64,000 bases of DNA from Phytoseiulus persimilis (taxonomy: Eukaryota; Arthropoda; Arachnida; Mesostigmata; Phytoseiidae): the NCBI GenBank assembly GCA_037576195.1, contig CM075102.1:32794745-32858744 (forward strand), given 5' to 3'. Below, piece by piece: positions 37,961 through 50,301 of the stretch. The notes beneath the pieces were generated by a model. That model saw only the letters and a list, made by a program, of their open reading frames with translations. It was not told the DNA's origin and ran no database searches. Each line of letters opens with the position of its first letter. The stretch's first letter is position 1. The position numbers and the translations under genes were made by a program.

Positions 37961-40900
37961 CGCCCGAGCCGCCCGCCCGCCCGCCAGCCGCCCGTCAGTC
38001 AGTCTGCTAGCTATGGTGGCTAAGCGCACTCTACTAGCCTATTCTTGAGTCTTCGCGTTCGTTAACCCTTGGATGTGAGAGGCCCCTCTGAATAAATGTA
38101 ACCAAGCGGGCAGACGGACGGACGGACAGACGCACGGTTATACCGACCGACCGGCGAGCATAGCACACAGCGGCCAACAAACAGGAAGTATCTCCCTATC
38201 GGGCCCCGCTCTCAATGGATGGATGGATAGATGGAAGGAAAAACCGCGTCCTCCACAATGCTACGACCACTACCAGCAGCACCGTTGCCAGCGGCTGCAG
38301 TTCGAATAACCGTACCAGTAAGAACATTACTAGTAACAGCGCTCTCCGCGGAGCGCGCTTGGTCGACGAGCCCTGGCAGTAACGAATCAAATGAAATCAC
38401 ATTGACGAGTCCTCGTGCCCTGATTACTCTCCGCCTAACGTCGAATCGAGCTTGCCATTTCGCTGGAGCATGTGCCCCCAATATGAAATAAACTGCGACA
38501 CCCTCCGACGTCGACGAGGGAGACGGCACGGATCTTCCGCTGGATGGATTCATCACGGCGCGAGTGGGTGTGTCCTTGCGAGCTCCTCAACCACCGTTCT
38601 CGACCACTCGATGAGTTTCCTTTGTGCGCGCGCTCACGTCATTTTCCAACGCTTCGGACGGACGATGCAACTCGATCAGATCACGACGAGCTTCGACACT
38701 GAGAGAAAGTCGCTCACCGTTCCGGGCGGTACACGACTGTTCCGGCTTCTGGAAGTTCTGCGTTCTCAGCCGTTCTCATCACCTTGCGATCTCGGGGGCT
38801 CGTGCCACGAAGTGAGTGAGAGCGGACACTCGCGAGCACGCGAGGAACGCGAGCCCGGAGGGCAAACTGAATTCGCCGAGGGATGTTCTTACCTTTGCGG
38901 CTCCACGAGCAGACGTAGCACAGTTGACGATTTGTCAAACAGGCTCGAGGAGCAAAGTGACCCACATTACACGGTGCGGATACTCAAGGCGGAGGGCATA
39001 GACACTGCCCTGATAGAAGCAGCATCGCTTTCCGAGAAGAGGGCAGCGGTGGCTTTTAGTGGACTTGAATAACGCACCGACTGAATTTCACGCTCGAGCA
39101 CAATAAGGTATTTTTAAAACATTCCGTCGGCGGCGTCAGGATTTAGGAACTCCTCGTGAGCTATATAAAGCTTTCCACGCTCGATGAGAAGCCGACTGGA
39201 GCAGAGTGAAAAATAACGCCGTCGATCGCAAGCTCCCGCTAGCTGCAACGGACGCCCATTGGATGCCCGAGGCGAAGGCTCCTCAACTCGAGAGGGTTGC
39301 ATAACGAGCCGCTTTCCATTAACATATCTCTCTCGATCCATGCCCATCTGGCTTCGAGTGAGGTGAACAGCCCCTCCGTCCGTCGGTCAAAGAGATAGTG
39401 AGTGGAACCCGTTCGGGACCTTGCACTCGAAACAAGCCGCTTATGCAATCGGATAAGGTTTCCAATGGCAGCAAAGAGTTGAACGTAACGGCGTCCGTTG
39501 ATAAGACCGATCGTAATGCGAAAACGTAAACATGCTCTGCCGCCGTAGGATCATGTGGCGGCCGCAGAGCTATGACGCAGCGCGGCGTCGACGCGATGCA
39601 GTGCTTAAGGGATCTCCAAAACGCGCTGTACGTTTTTAGGACTCAGTTCTCGGACTTCCCTGAGCTCGAATGGGTTTTCGATCAATCTGTCATCCATCGC
39701 GGCGGTACCACCGATAAATGATTGCTGCCATTCACTCAGGCCACGTTCCGTTGCTCCGCGCACAGAGGATAATGAAATTCGGTATGAACTTTCTGAGCCA
39801 TTTCAATAATAACGATCACGAGACGCTGCTCGGAGGTGGGCTTTTTAAACGTTCCACACGGACGACGGCCGCTGTTCGACAGCGCCACCGTATGCAAATG
39901 AGAGAGCACGCCTTATTCGTAGACGGGAGTCAGCGCACACCGCACGGAGCCGTTATGCATCCGACTTTGGACACGTGAGCAACGGCACATCGGGATTATG
40001 AAGCCTGCTGCATAATTGTGGAATTCGGAAACCCTCAGCCGTATCTGCCGTGACGGACGGCAGAGATCCAATCGAGTCCTGCGGCTTTACTTGTTCCTTC
40101 CTCTAAATTCAGGCGAAACTGTCCGTTCCTCCGAACGACCGACCGACCGACTGACGAGCAGTGGTTGACTATTCTGGCGTTCTGCTCGGATATTTATGTA
40201 CATAAATCTAAGTGTTCGCTAAGCTAGTGGTCGTTTGAATGTTGTACCAGAGCTCGGCTGATCGCCGCTGCTTCGATCGCCGTTGCTTGTTTCGTCGATC
40301 GTTGACTGGATTTCGGCTGGTTGGATGGCTCGTTTTCAGCAGAAGTCTCTCATTCTGTTCATCCCGTCCCGTCGACCAAGATTAATGCTGGCTGCGTATT
40401 CCGATGCTTGGCTTGACTTGAGTTGCTTGCTTGCCTGCTTGGCTTTCCTCCTGCGATATAAATTTCGCTTCATCACGTTCTTCTTCATGAGGCGTGGTGA
40501 AATAGGTTAATCTCAGCCGAGGACGTTCATTTCATTCGCAGTGCTGCTGCTGTTGTTGCAGCGGCCGCCGAAGCAACATCGTCCGACGACCTGAACAATC
40601 GTTACCGGTTCATACATGCCCGCGAACAACGAATCGTTCTCATCTCTTCGTACTTCCAGCCGCGGTCCGCGTTTTGGTGAGCCACCGATCCGAGCGCCTC
40701 CGGTTCCCCGGCTGAGTCGTTGCCTCCCGTCTCGACGACGCTCCGATCGTGTGTTTTCCGTAGTATCGTACAGATTAGGTTTTCGCTTCCCCCTCTCTCT
40801 CTATTTCCCTCCATTCTACGGGGTGAAGCGTTTCCATCGATGTGGAGTGTTCTGGAGAGTCTTCCGCGTGTGACTCACGTCGATGCTAGTTGGTTAGTTA

Positions 40901-43000
40901 GTTGTTCCGGAGCTCCCCGCCCAACTGCTCCCCTCTCGAACGGTGAGGAAAGCGAAAAGAATTCGTCGGAAACGCCACGAGGCCGGCCACACCACAACGA
41001 GAAGAGGACGGTCAACCTCGTTTGCAAATACGCTTTGCCATCCACGCCGTCAGTGAGTGGCAGGAACAACGCGTCAATGGCAGCACAAGGCAACGCTCGC
41101 TGCGGTAGCTTTCGTGCGGCTCGCTCTACGCTTATCGTCGACGAGTCGTCGACACTAACGTTGTCTATAACTAGGCCAGTTGCTGACTGTTAGAGTTTGG
41201 ATGGCTCTGGCCGTTGCCACCGATGATTTCTCCGTTGTAGAGCCAATCTCTGGAGGCCTCTAGACGTCGGTTGCCACCACCGCCACAGGCAACACTGCGA
41301 GCAACATCAGTGCTCCCAGAAGCAGCAGCGGCAGTCGTCGCCAGCACCACAACAGCAGAATATCCATCTAGCATTACTAACAAAAGCGAGCAGAGGGGCT
41401 GACCTCTCACACAGACTGATCGGAAGTATCAAGAACACCGGTGCCCTCGTTCAAGCGAGTGCATCGGGATACCCGACGCGAGTTCTCGAGTCTGCAGGGA
41501 GCTTACCAGAGCTCCAGAATCGAAGCCGACTTATTTCTGACGTAGCCTGAGTCGAGGTTCCAGACAGAGCGTTGGCTTAAATCGATAACGAAATCGACGA
41601 CGGCTCGGTGAGACACGGCTAACGTTTGCTGCTAATACAGTGACCCGGTACCGGGAATGAACGACTGCGCTTGTTGAAATATTACCAGATGTCGGATCAA
41701 TATGACTGAGGGAAAGAAGAGGAAGTAAGAGCAAACTGAAGGAATGACTGAACGTGGCTGGAATTCGGAACGGTTTCGCGTAAGCAGTCGGCGATGCTCC
41801 AAACTCTTCGAGCGATTTGGATCACTCCGCATCTACGGGCGCGCTCTGATGAATGAGCTTATGTGGTACCGACTCGATGTATTGTCGAGTCTCAAATCGG
41901 TCCGGGTGACATTTAGTGCAAACTGCAGACTGCATGAAGCGTTTCTCCAGAACCTCAAGGAGCTCATGCTTGAAGTCTCCTGGTGGATGGGGGATATCCT
42001 CAACGCCTGGACAAACTGACCACCGGATCGGCTGACAGAAACACAGACAGATGGACAGACGGCGCTCCGAGGAGGAGACTAAACGCTCTATAAACGCAAA
42101 GGCCGGGGGAAAATCTGCGAAGAATCGCGTTTTTTCTTCTTCGTAGACCTATCCAGTCAAGCGAAGCATCGAGTGTGAACAATTGGAAGATGAACGACCA
42201 CTGCTCGCGCGCGCGCAAAAACTAAACGGGGAAAAACATCACGAAGCCGATGACCACGTAGAAGATTGAGTTTGAGAAGCCGAAGAAACTGAGAAACAAA
42301 AAATTCACGCGCGTCGCCTCGCAACAATGCTCCGGAGGAAGCTGACCCTCTTCAAAGGAGGCGCGAAAACAATCTGACTGTACGAGAGTCGAAAAGAACG
42401 CCCGCATGACGGAATCGACCAGAAGAGCTTGAAGGATTCAAGAAACAGAATGACGGCAATGGAATTCCCCTACGCGAACGGAAGCGTCAAGTTTATGGCT
42501 CGACTTCCAAAGCAGGAGCACCGACAAGCTCCGTGTGCGGCTTCACGCTGTTGGAGAATCTGTCCTAGTGGTGAGCACGGAATTCGGTTTCGGTCGACCT
42601 CGAACCGGGATGGACTTTCGGGACTCGCGCCCCGTTCCCCAGAACCGGATCAGATGTGAAGCAACAGGATAACGACAACAGGACAGATCGCTCGACGATC
42701 TATGGCGGTCGCCTGGCTGGTGATGCCACTCAGAAGATGAGCTACGATAGTAAAATGCCTTCGCCATCATGACGAGCCCACTTGCTGTGCGCGCACGTTT
42801 TCTAACGTTTAGTCCTCCTCCTCGTTTTCATTCGCCGTATCCCCCCTCTTGAGGCAGTCTCAGCAGCGTTCGATTATGGAAACATCGACCAATATGGCTC
42901 TTATCCGATTCAATCTTCGGCTATCTCGAAATCTATACCGAAAACTTGCGCTGCGCGCATCTTCGTGCGGACTCGCTGGTGACAGCACCTGGCCAGAGCT
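37961..43000. other. No recognisable gene; dense period-4 arrays at 37969-38234
   Basis: CCCG units at 37969-37986, GACG at 38113-38132, GACC at 38143-38152 and GGAT at 38217-38234 cluster within 270 bp. More GACC lies at 40136-40152 and a 16 bp palindrome (half atttatgt) at 40192-40207. An open frame at 38452-39072 (206 codons) has no recognised domain; its last third is acidic and mixed in composition. A gctgctgctgttgttgc patch lies at 40543-40559. Confidence 0.45.
38113..38234. repeat. Clustered tetranucleotide arrays (GACG, GACC, GGAT)
   Basis: gacggacggacggac at 38113-38127, ccgaccgaccgg near 38143-38154 and ggatggatggata at 38217-38229: three different tetranucleotide microsatellites in 120 bp. 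Confidence 0.85.
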
Positions 43001-43895
43001 TCGGGGATGATCGCTGTCGCCTCGAACTCGAAGACCGAAAGAGGATCTAGTGAGCAGACGAGCTCCAGCGTGAATAGAATCAACGTGTACGCCGACGACG
43101 CCGAGAACAGAGAAAAAATGCGCGGAACGTGGCAGCCCCATGGACAACGACGACATCCACAACAACAAGAGCAACAACGAAAACGACGACATTGGCCGCA
43201 ATAGCGACGAGAAAATCGACACAAGGCTTAGATGGCTCCGATCGTAAACACTGCTCGTCTTGAGGGGGAGAAAAGCTGAAGGTATGCCTAAAGTGCGTAA
43301 ATCTTCAATATTCCACGAAGCAACGCAGTGCACCTCAAGGACTGCTTCTCGGCCTGACTTTCTGTGTTGGTCGTCGAACGACCGACCGACCCTACATTTC
43401 TTCGGTCTACGTACAGTTTTTTCTACGAATGAACGAAAACATCGCCGCCACTATTTGCGTGTGACTGTTCCGAGGAAGATCTCTGTACCAAGCCAGCAAC
43501 ATGCGACCAACTGCGCGAAGCCCACTGCAGTTCCTGAATTAATCTGAGCACTCGCGATGACTCTGTCGGTGGGGCGGCTTCATGTTCTGAGGGACGAACC
43601 GACGACCGGACATAAATCGACATAAAGAAGAGGAAAGAGGAGAGTCAGGACGAGAGGGAGACATGAGAGCCATTCGGCTTCTTTCTGCTGTATTTGAAAT
43701 TGAGTTGTTTCGAGCATTACACCGAAATTCAGCGGAACCGTGAGAGACGGCGTGGAGTTATCGAGACTTCCCGCTCCCAGTGAAGTGAAGAGCCAATTTG
43801 GAAGGGGAAAAAAATACAAGAGTCGAAGAAGTATCCGATGAAGTAAGATGGAAGAGTATTTTCTCCTTTTAATTTAAAGCTACCGATCTAAGCGA

Positions 43896-43916
43896 TTGTG
43901 ATTCCGAGAATCACAA
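43896..43916. repeat. Perfect inverted repeat, 9 bp stem and 3 nt loop
   Basis: ttgtgattc at 43896-43904, loop cga, gaatcacaa at 43908-43916. Confidence 0.85.
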
Positions 43917-46172
43917 AGCGATCGACGCACACACGCGGAATCGGGCGACGTAAGAAGCCAAAGCGAGAAAAAAATACAGAAAACGACTAAACTGTAGAAT
44001 TATTGGAAGTCGCAAAAAGAAAGAAGAAATCGCATTCTCTAGAATAGGAATGCACGAGTCCCGATCCCGCGGAGCGAAGAAGCGCAGCCGAATGCTTAGC
44101 TTGTTCTAAATACCACGCGATATCAACTAAGTCGTGTCGATAAACTGAACTTCCCTATCCTGCCGACGGAAATGATGGGTATCGCGGGGGAACTATCGGC
44201 AGCCAGTAAATTAACTGTCTTCGCAGTCAATTCGTTATCACAATGCCTCGAAGGACACGGCGTAAGCGAGTGTGAGGACATGATTTTCATGATCCCGTTC
44301 CTCAGAATGCGGGAATATGATTTTCAGAACGGAACCCCGCGCCCGAAACCTTGTGGCGAGGAGAGGTTCGACCAGTTTCGTTGACTGTTTCGAAGCACCA
44401 TTCGTTTCTTTTCCCCGTTCCACCCACTGCAGCACCGTGCGCCTGTCGGGTCCCTTGCCCAAAACATGCGGAAGAAGGGTGAAATATCTTCGCAAAAAAA
44501 TCATCGTCCCTGAAGCCTCCATCGACGATATGGGGACACCCGCCGAGAGTCAAGAAAATGTTGCATAGAGGCCGCATCGCAGGCCAGGAGACACCCCGCG
44601 CAGGCGATGAAATGCATGTAATATGATTTGGTCGCAAGGCGAATTGATGCCCCATTTGTCAACATTTCCCCATTTTGGCCCGTTCGAATATCAGAGTATG
44701 CAATTTCGTTCGGCTGAGCCTTTGCCGAAAGAATCCTAGGTACATACAAGCCGAGTCATTGAGCAAGTCAAGGGGCGACTTCGCTGCCGCTGACGCACTG
44801 CACTCTCACGAGCACGCTGCCGAATCCATATAGAGACGGATAGACATTGCTGTCGGGTTCGCCGATTAGTTCCGATGGGCGGTAGGTGGCGATCGCCGTC
44901 ACCGAAGCTTTATAGGTTACTCTTGTGAGCTTTAAGTACCTCGTCATAAAGGACTGCGGGGACAAACGCCCGGCGCGAGACCCCCCGTGGTCGACGGAAC
45001 AGATTGTCATCAGAGCCCGCGTCGACCGCGCGGGATCGAGCCGCGGGCCTCCGATCGATACGGCCAAAAGAACCGGGAACTGGCTTTTGCGACAGAACTC
45101 ACCTCGAGCCGAGAGAGATGCATGCTGAGAGTTGCGGTCAACTCGAAGCCTGAAACGAGAACAAGCGTTAATAGAACGTTCAAGTGGCTGTCCGAATCCC
45201 TCTGGAGACTAAGCTTCTTAACAAGGGTATCGGCGTAATTGGGATCAGTTTGGTGGTTTCCCTATTCCTCCTCGGTTTCCCTCCCGCGGTGAAGTGCCCT
45301 CAGTAGCGCTCCTCGACTCGATTTCCCCCACCCGCGGCCAAATGGCAGCCGCGCGAGAGAGAGCCGCTCAATGAGCGAAACGTTTAGCAAAGGGTTTTGG
45401 AGAATCTACGCGGTGCCCTCCTCTCCACACGTGTTCGTCTCGTGCCGGGGGAAGCGTATTCCGGTTTCCGGAATTCCGTTACGTCGATGATTCGCCGAAT
45501 CGGCCAAGGCCGTCCAGAAAAAAGGGTGAAAGCATCTGCTGAAAACAGAAGCCGAACCTGTGGGGCCATCTATAAAGCGGGAGATACGCTCGCCGATGAG
45601 CGGAGCGAGCTGCCGGGCACGACCGCGAAGGGCTCTGCATGGGAAATCGCGGCGAGAATGTCAAGTGAATGTGAGCAGCGCACGAACGGATGCGATCCTT
45701 GCCCCGATCTATTCGAACCTAATGGGCCGGCTTGGAAATGCGGAGACGTGTCTGAATTTGTTCCTCAAAATTCCCTGTCAAACCTGACCTCGACCGAACT
45801 TCTGAATCTCACGGATCATGTGATCGGATGATTGCGTGCACTCGGAAGTTGGGATGGATGAAGAAAGAACGAACCGACCTGGGCACTCGCCGTCTCCGCC
45901 CTCCTGCGGGCGCTGCGTCGAGCGCGCGTCTGGGAAGGAGCCACAATCCTGAGATTCTGTTCGCAGTTTCCGGCATCTGACAGAGCGCTCATTCCTCGCA
46001 TTAGGCGGCCACGCGGACTTTTCGGTGACTATTCCCGTCCGATGGGATCGATGGCCAAGATGCCGGCGGAACACCGCTGAGGAGGTTTTCCCACCGAGGA
46101 TATTTGTTATGCATGCCATAGCGGTAGCCCTTAACCTCCGTTGACTCTCTCGGATTACATCTCCCTCCGGTC

Positions 46173-46209
46173 CAGTCAGTCACTCAGCCAGCCAGCCAGT
46201 CAGTCAGTG
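46173..46209. repeat. CAGT/CAGC tetranucleotide array
   Basis: Alternating blocks cagtcagtcactcagccagc then cagccagtcagtcagtga, about nine imperfect units. It is the longest tetranucleotide array in the window. Confidence 0.9.
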
Positions 46210-49200
46210 ACGCGGGAGGCAAGGCATGCCAAACCAAAGCACGGCTATCGATAGGTCGGTCGGATCGTTGCTTGCCTGCTGCCTGACTGCTCCGTCGAGG
46301 GGTAAACGAAGACGGATGGATTGTCTATTTAGACGCATACTTGACACAGCACGAGGCCAAATCAGCGTGCCGACGTATGGGGACCCCACAAGGCGAACAA
46401 GCATTAACAACGGTCCAGGTTCTCGCTGAATTGCGAATTTCTCCCGCAAAAAACACTCCTGGGAGGAGCCTCGGACAACCTTGAAGAGGTTCGATGGTGG
46501 CGACGGCGAGCTCCTGTCCGCTCACCAGAGGGCTGCATGGTGCAAGACTCGCGCGATCCGACCATCGGTTCTGCCGCAAGTTCTCAGTCTCGTCTGGTTC
46601 ACGCGAGCAAAAAGGATCATCGATGGTAATGAATTACATGTCAACGATGATACCGAGCGATTCTTCCAGGAAGACCGCAGGGTCCGGGAGTTCTAGAGTC
46701 TGAGAGAACGATGTGCCAAGCGTGGAGAAAGGGGGCGTCCAATGTAGAGCGTTGTGAAACACAGTAGCCCCCGAAGCATCTGCGTGGTAGAAAGTCTAGC
46801 ACGAACGGTGGCGCCTAGGTAGAGATCATAACACACGAATGGAGACGACGCACGTCGACGTCACATTCAGCCTCCGCCTCGTCGATACCACGAAGACCGA
46901 TTCGTCCATCGACCGATCTGCAATCACAGATAAAGCCAACGGTAATTTGATGTTCTAATCATCGAGAAGGCTGCTCTCCCGACACCGTTGCAATCTGATA
47001 TTTTGTTTCTCTTTCTCATCGCCGATGTTTCTTTCGCGCGGCGCTGCACTCGGAGTTGCTCTGTGTGTGAGCGTGTGTCTCGGTCCGAGAAGAGTGGAGC
47101 AAACATGAGAATAGGAAACACGGTGTTGGCAAAACCAACTTTGGGCAGACGGCATATGATCTGCTCGCTCAAGTGAATCTCAGCCTTAGCTTGCTTTCTT
47201 CCTCTTCGCTCGCCTGCTTTCTTGCGTATGTTGTTCGACGGCGGAACAGGCATTTCTCCAGGGGAATGAATGCTTCCCGCCTGCCTGCCCGGCCGCCCGT
47301 TCGCCAGCCTCGGAGCTCATAGTTGATATCGAGCTTTGCTCTGTTGCCGCCGCTGCCATTGATCTGGTTAGGGCGTCTCGGGGAACGTTCTCCTTGTTTC
47401 GACAGCTTCTTCAATGAATGAACGGATAACTGTCTGGACGAGCAGTTACGCGACGGGGCCAGATTCTGCTGGATTCCCTCAGACTTCACTGCTCCACGGC
47501 GGCTCCGACCGATCCCAGATTTCGTGGAAACAGAGAACGGCTCCATTTTACCGGCGAGAAACGTTGTGCTGCAATCCTTTGAGACAAATCAATGTCGCCA
47601 TCGATCCCAGATCATGTACTCGGACAACAATTATGCAATCGATGCATTTTCAGATGGCTTTTAACGACCCGCTGCGACAGGAGGGGAAGGGGGTGGGTGA
47701 ACCGAGAGGGCTTCGAGCGTCAGTTTGCTTCCATAATTTGACCAAATCTGCTCGGGCCGACACTGTTCGGATCGAAGTGATATTCGCATGACTACAGACT
47801 GTAAGCCATGTAATCATTCCGGGATGCGATGGATTATAGGAACAACCTCATTCTCAGGGTGAGCCCCGATGATCCAAGAAGAGCGGAGGTCCTCCATCAT
47901 CTGGACAACGAAATCAGGCAGCCTTCGGCACTCAGCTACATACATGGGAGAGCTAAGTTGTGCCTTGACTGGTTCCTCGGCTAAGTACACATCTTTCCTC
48001 CGTCAGTGCGTAAGTCTCTCAAGACATATGTTACCCTCGGGCACGCTCTCTCATATACTCCCCCACGCAGTCGGTGCATTCGCATGAAGCGAAGCATGTT
48101 GCTCTCTCCCTGCCTATCGGATTCCAATAACATGCCCACACATGTTTTCGGGAGAAGCAGCGATGAAAATTCAAACGAAATTCGGATCGGTTGTCACCGG
48201 TCAGCTGTCTCTGCTGTCCCCTCGCTTCAATACCCCGTCCCTGATTTCTGTTTCAGATTCGGCGGACTATTCGTATCATCTATCTTCGCCATCACCACAC
48301 AACGCGGTCCCGCCTGGCGGACCCCGCCACTCAAACGTACAGAGCTCCTGCGGTCAGGTTCGGGATCGCTCAGAGGTCATCAGCATATCCATATCTGTGG
48401 ATGTATGCACGTTACCTCCACTGGCTCGCTCTTGCTCGTCGGGCAAAGAGGCCGAGAGACGAAGCCAGCGATGCATACGAACGACATTTGTGATCACGTT
48501 CAACGCATTATCCCATTGAAGTAAGCTAATTCGAGCTGGACTCTCGCTCACGCTCCGAACCTGTGGCTCTCCCTCGGCCCCTCTCCGTTCTCGCTTTGTC
48601 CCTGCCTCAATTGCCCACAACCTGTTTTTTTGTTCCTTCCCCTCTCTCCAGCTCCGGTTTCTAGGTGTGCGCGCGGGCTCACTCCCCCCGGCCCCAAATG
48701 GCATCGCACTCTTTCTCGCGCAGGGCGACAACTCTAAATGAGCTAGAATCAGACATATTCAAAAGCGTTCATTCATGGTCACCTAATCTGTTCGCCACTG
48801 TGTAATGGCGTGTAATGAGGACACGAATGCGGCGACGAGTACGATGGTGATGAGGGGGGGACTGTCATCATCAAAGTCCGCGAAACATGTGTTCGAAACG
48901 CCCTGACTCGCCGCAAAATCATCGAAGCAGTGATCCGTCGCCCATTCCGTAACCCCGCAAGCCGATGCCGCAACCTCCGCTCGACTTGGAGGGAGCGGAC
49001 CCTCCTCTTCAAAAACAGCGGTCTCACTCGGGAAGAGTCTATGCCCAGAATTTTAGAACGATCATGACACGCGAACATAATGATGAGAATATGTTCTGAT
49101 CGAATTCGCATCAGGAGTTCGATGGGGCTCATTGGAGGCAGTCGGAGGAAACGAACAGAGAAAACCGACTTGACCAGAGGCTCTTCGAGTTGCCGACGCG

Positions 49201-50028
49201 CTGATGGCCGAGCTGACCACAGCGATGAGGATGGAGGAGGGTAACAAAACCGTTAACGCGTTTTGATGGAAGCTCCGGCCAACTTCATTAGTATGTAAAC
49301 TACGAAATAACAATTAGCCACTAACCCTACATTAAACGCGGTTTTTCTCCTTCATTTTTATCCCTCAAGCTCTCTATCTGTTTCGCCGTAATAGGCAGTA
49401 TAATTCCGGCCGACTCTGCGCGAGCCCGCTCCGAAACGTACTGTAGAGCCGGTGTTCGCTGGCATCGGTGATGTTAGCCGTTCGCAGCCGCTGTCTGCGG
49501 CCGGTGTTGTCCGGTGTCGCACCGCCTTCTCCTGTTCAGTACTTTTTTCTAACGTTTGCTCCTCCATCTGTCCGTGAGTCTGTTTATTTCTTAATTATAA
49601 TCAGATTCTGACATTAAGTTCCGTGCGTCGTCCAGAACGTAGTCGGCGTGAGCGTAACGCCGTTTGAGGGGCCCCAGTATTAACATTTAATAATAAAATT
49701 CCTTCTTCTACACAGCGCGCCACGCCACCGAACGTTCGACTCGAACAGTTCAAAAGCTAAGAAACAACTTTGTGGTAACTCTTTGCCAAGACTCCGTCGA
49801 TTGCGTTCCAATACTAGTTCATTCAAGCTCAAAGTGACAGTCTTCGACTGATTCGTGGGGAATGCCTGCTTCACGATGTCGCTAAACATTACGGGGAACT
49901 TGGATCAAATCAGGATGTAGCTGCTCGGGACGATTTTCCAAAGGCAGCTTTCAGTGATCCAGGTCGGTGGGGCTTGAGCCCGGGCCTTCCGGCGAAGAGT
50001 TCGTCGTCCCTCTTCCAAGACTGAGGCA

Positions 50029-50030
50029 TA
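50029..50030. other. Left TA target-site duplication
   Basis: TA directly abuts the first base of the left inverted repeat and is repeated at 51658-51659 after the last base of the right repeat. Removing the element and one TA predicts the empty site gaggcatagctgcacat. Confidence 0.9.
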
Positions 50031-50240
50031 CAGTGACCGAAATTAGGATAGAGCCACCCTATTTTTCGAATGATAACGTGAATAAACGGAGGCAGAGCCA
50101 TCAGAGGTGATGGCCCTGGATGACTGCCGGAAGAACAAACATCATCCACAGGCAAGCGCCACTTGTCCAGCAGATGTAAACAAAAAAAAAAGCGAAAGTA
50201 TCGGTTTTTGAGTGCGAAATCAGGATAGAGCCACCCATGG
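50031..50240. repeat. Left terminal inverted repeat with IR/DR structure
   Basis: About 210 bp, the inverted counterpart of 51450-51657. The outer direct repeat is at 50038-50059 and the inner copy at 50215-50236. Both read cgaaat[t/c]agg followed by atagagccaccc, with one mismatch (t at 50044 versus c at 50221). The spacer is the more diverged part compared with the opposite arm and contains an A run near 50182-50191. In IR/DR elements these direct repeats are the transposase binding sites. This arm lies beyond the 3' end of the transposase gene. Confidence 0.95.
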
Positions 50241-50301
50241 AAATGATTTATTTCACATGTAGGGACGCGGAAAAAGCTTCGTGAGGTGGATTTTACGCTT
50301 T

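Larger units (their letters stand above)
43001..50028. other. No recognisable gene; CAGT/CAGC array and small inverted repeat
   Basis: Holds GACC at 43377-43391, the inverted repeat 43896-43916, a CAGT/CAGC array at 46173-46209, and scattered short frames. A tyr-ala-asp-asp string in the plus frame near 43087 resembles the reverse-transcriptase motif only by chance; its surroundings are Gln/Arg-rich and not reverse-transcriptase-like. Confidence 0.45.

Noticed and set aside
39160..39200. TATATAA box-like sequence
   Set aside because: No initiator at 25-35 bp downstream and no splice donor or frame after it.
40192..40207. 16 bp palindrome with half atttatgt
   Set aside because: About one palindrome of this length is expected by chance in 64 kb.
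43007..43204. Tyr-Ala-Asp-Asp string suggesting a reverse transcriptase
   Set aside because: Flanking residues do not fit any reverse-transcriptase block; the frame is 65 codons with a Gln/Arg-rich tail and no other element parts nearby.
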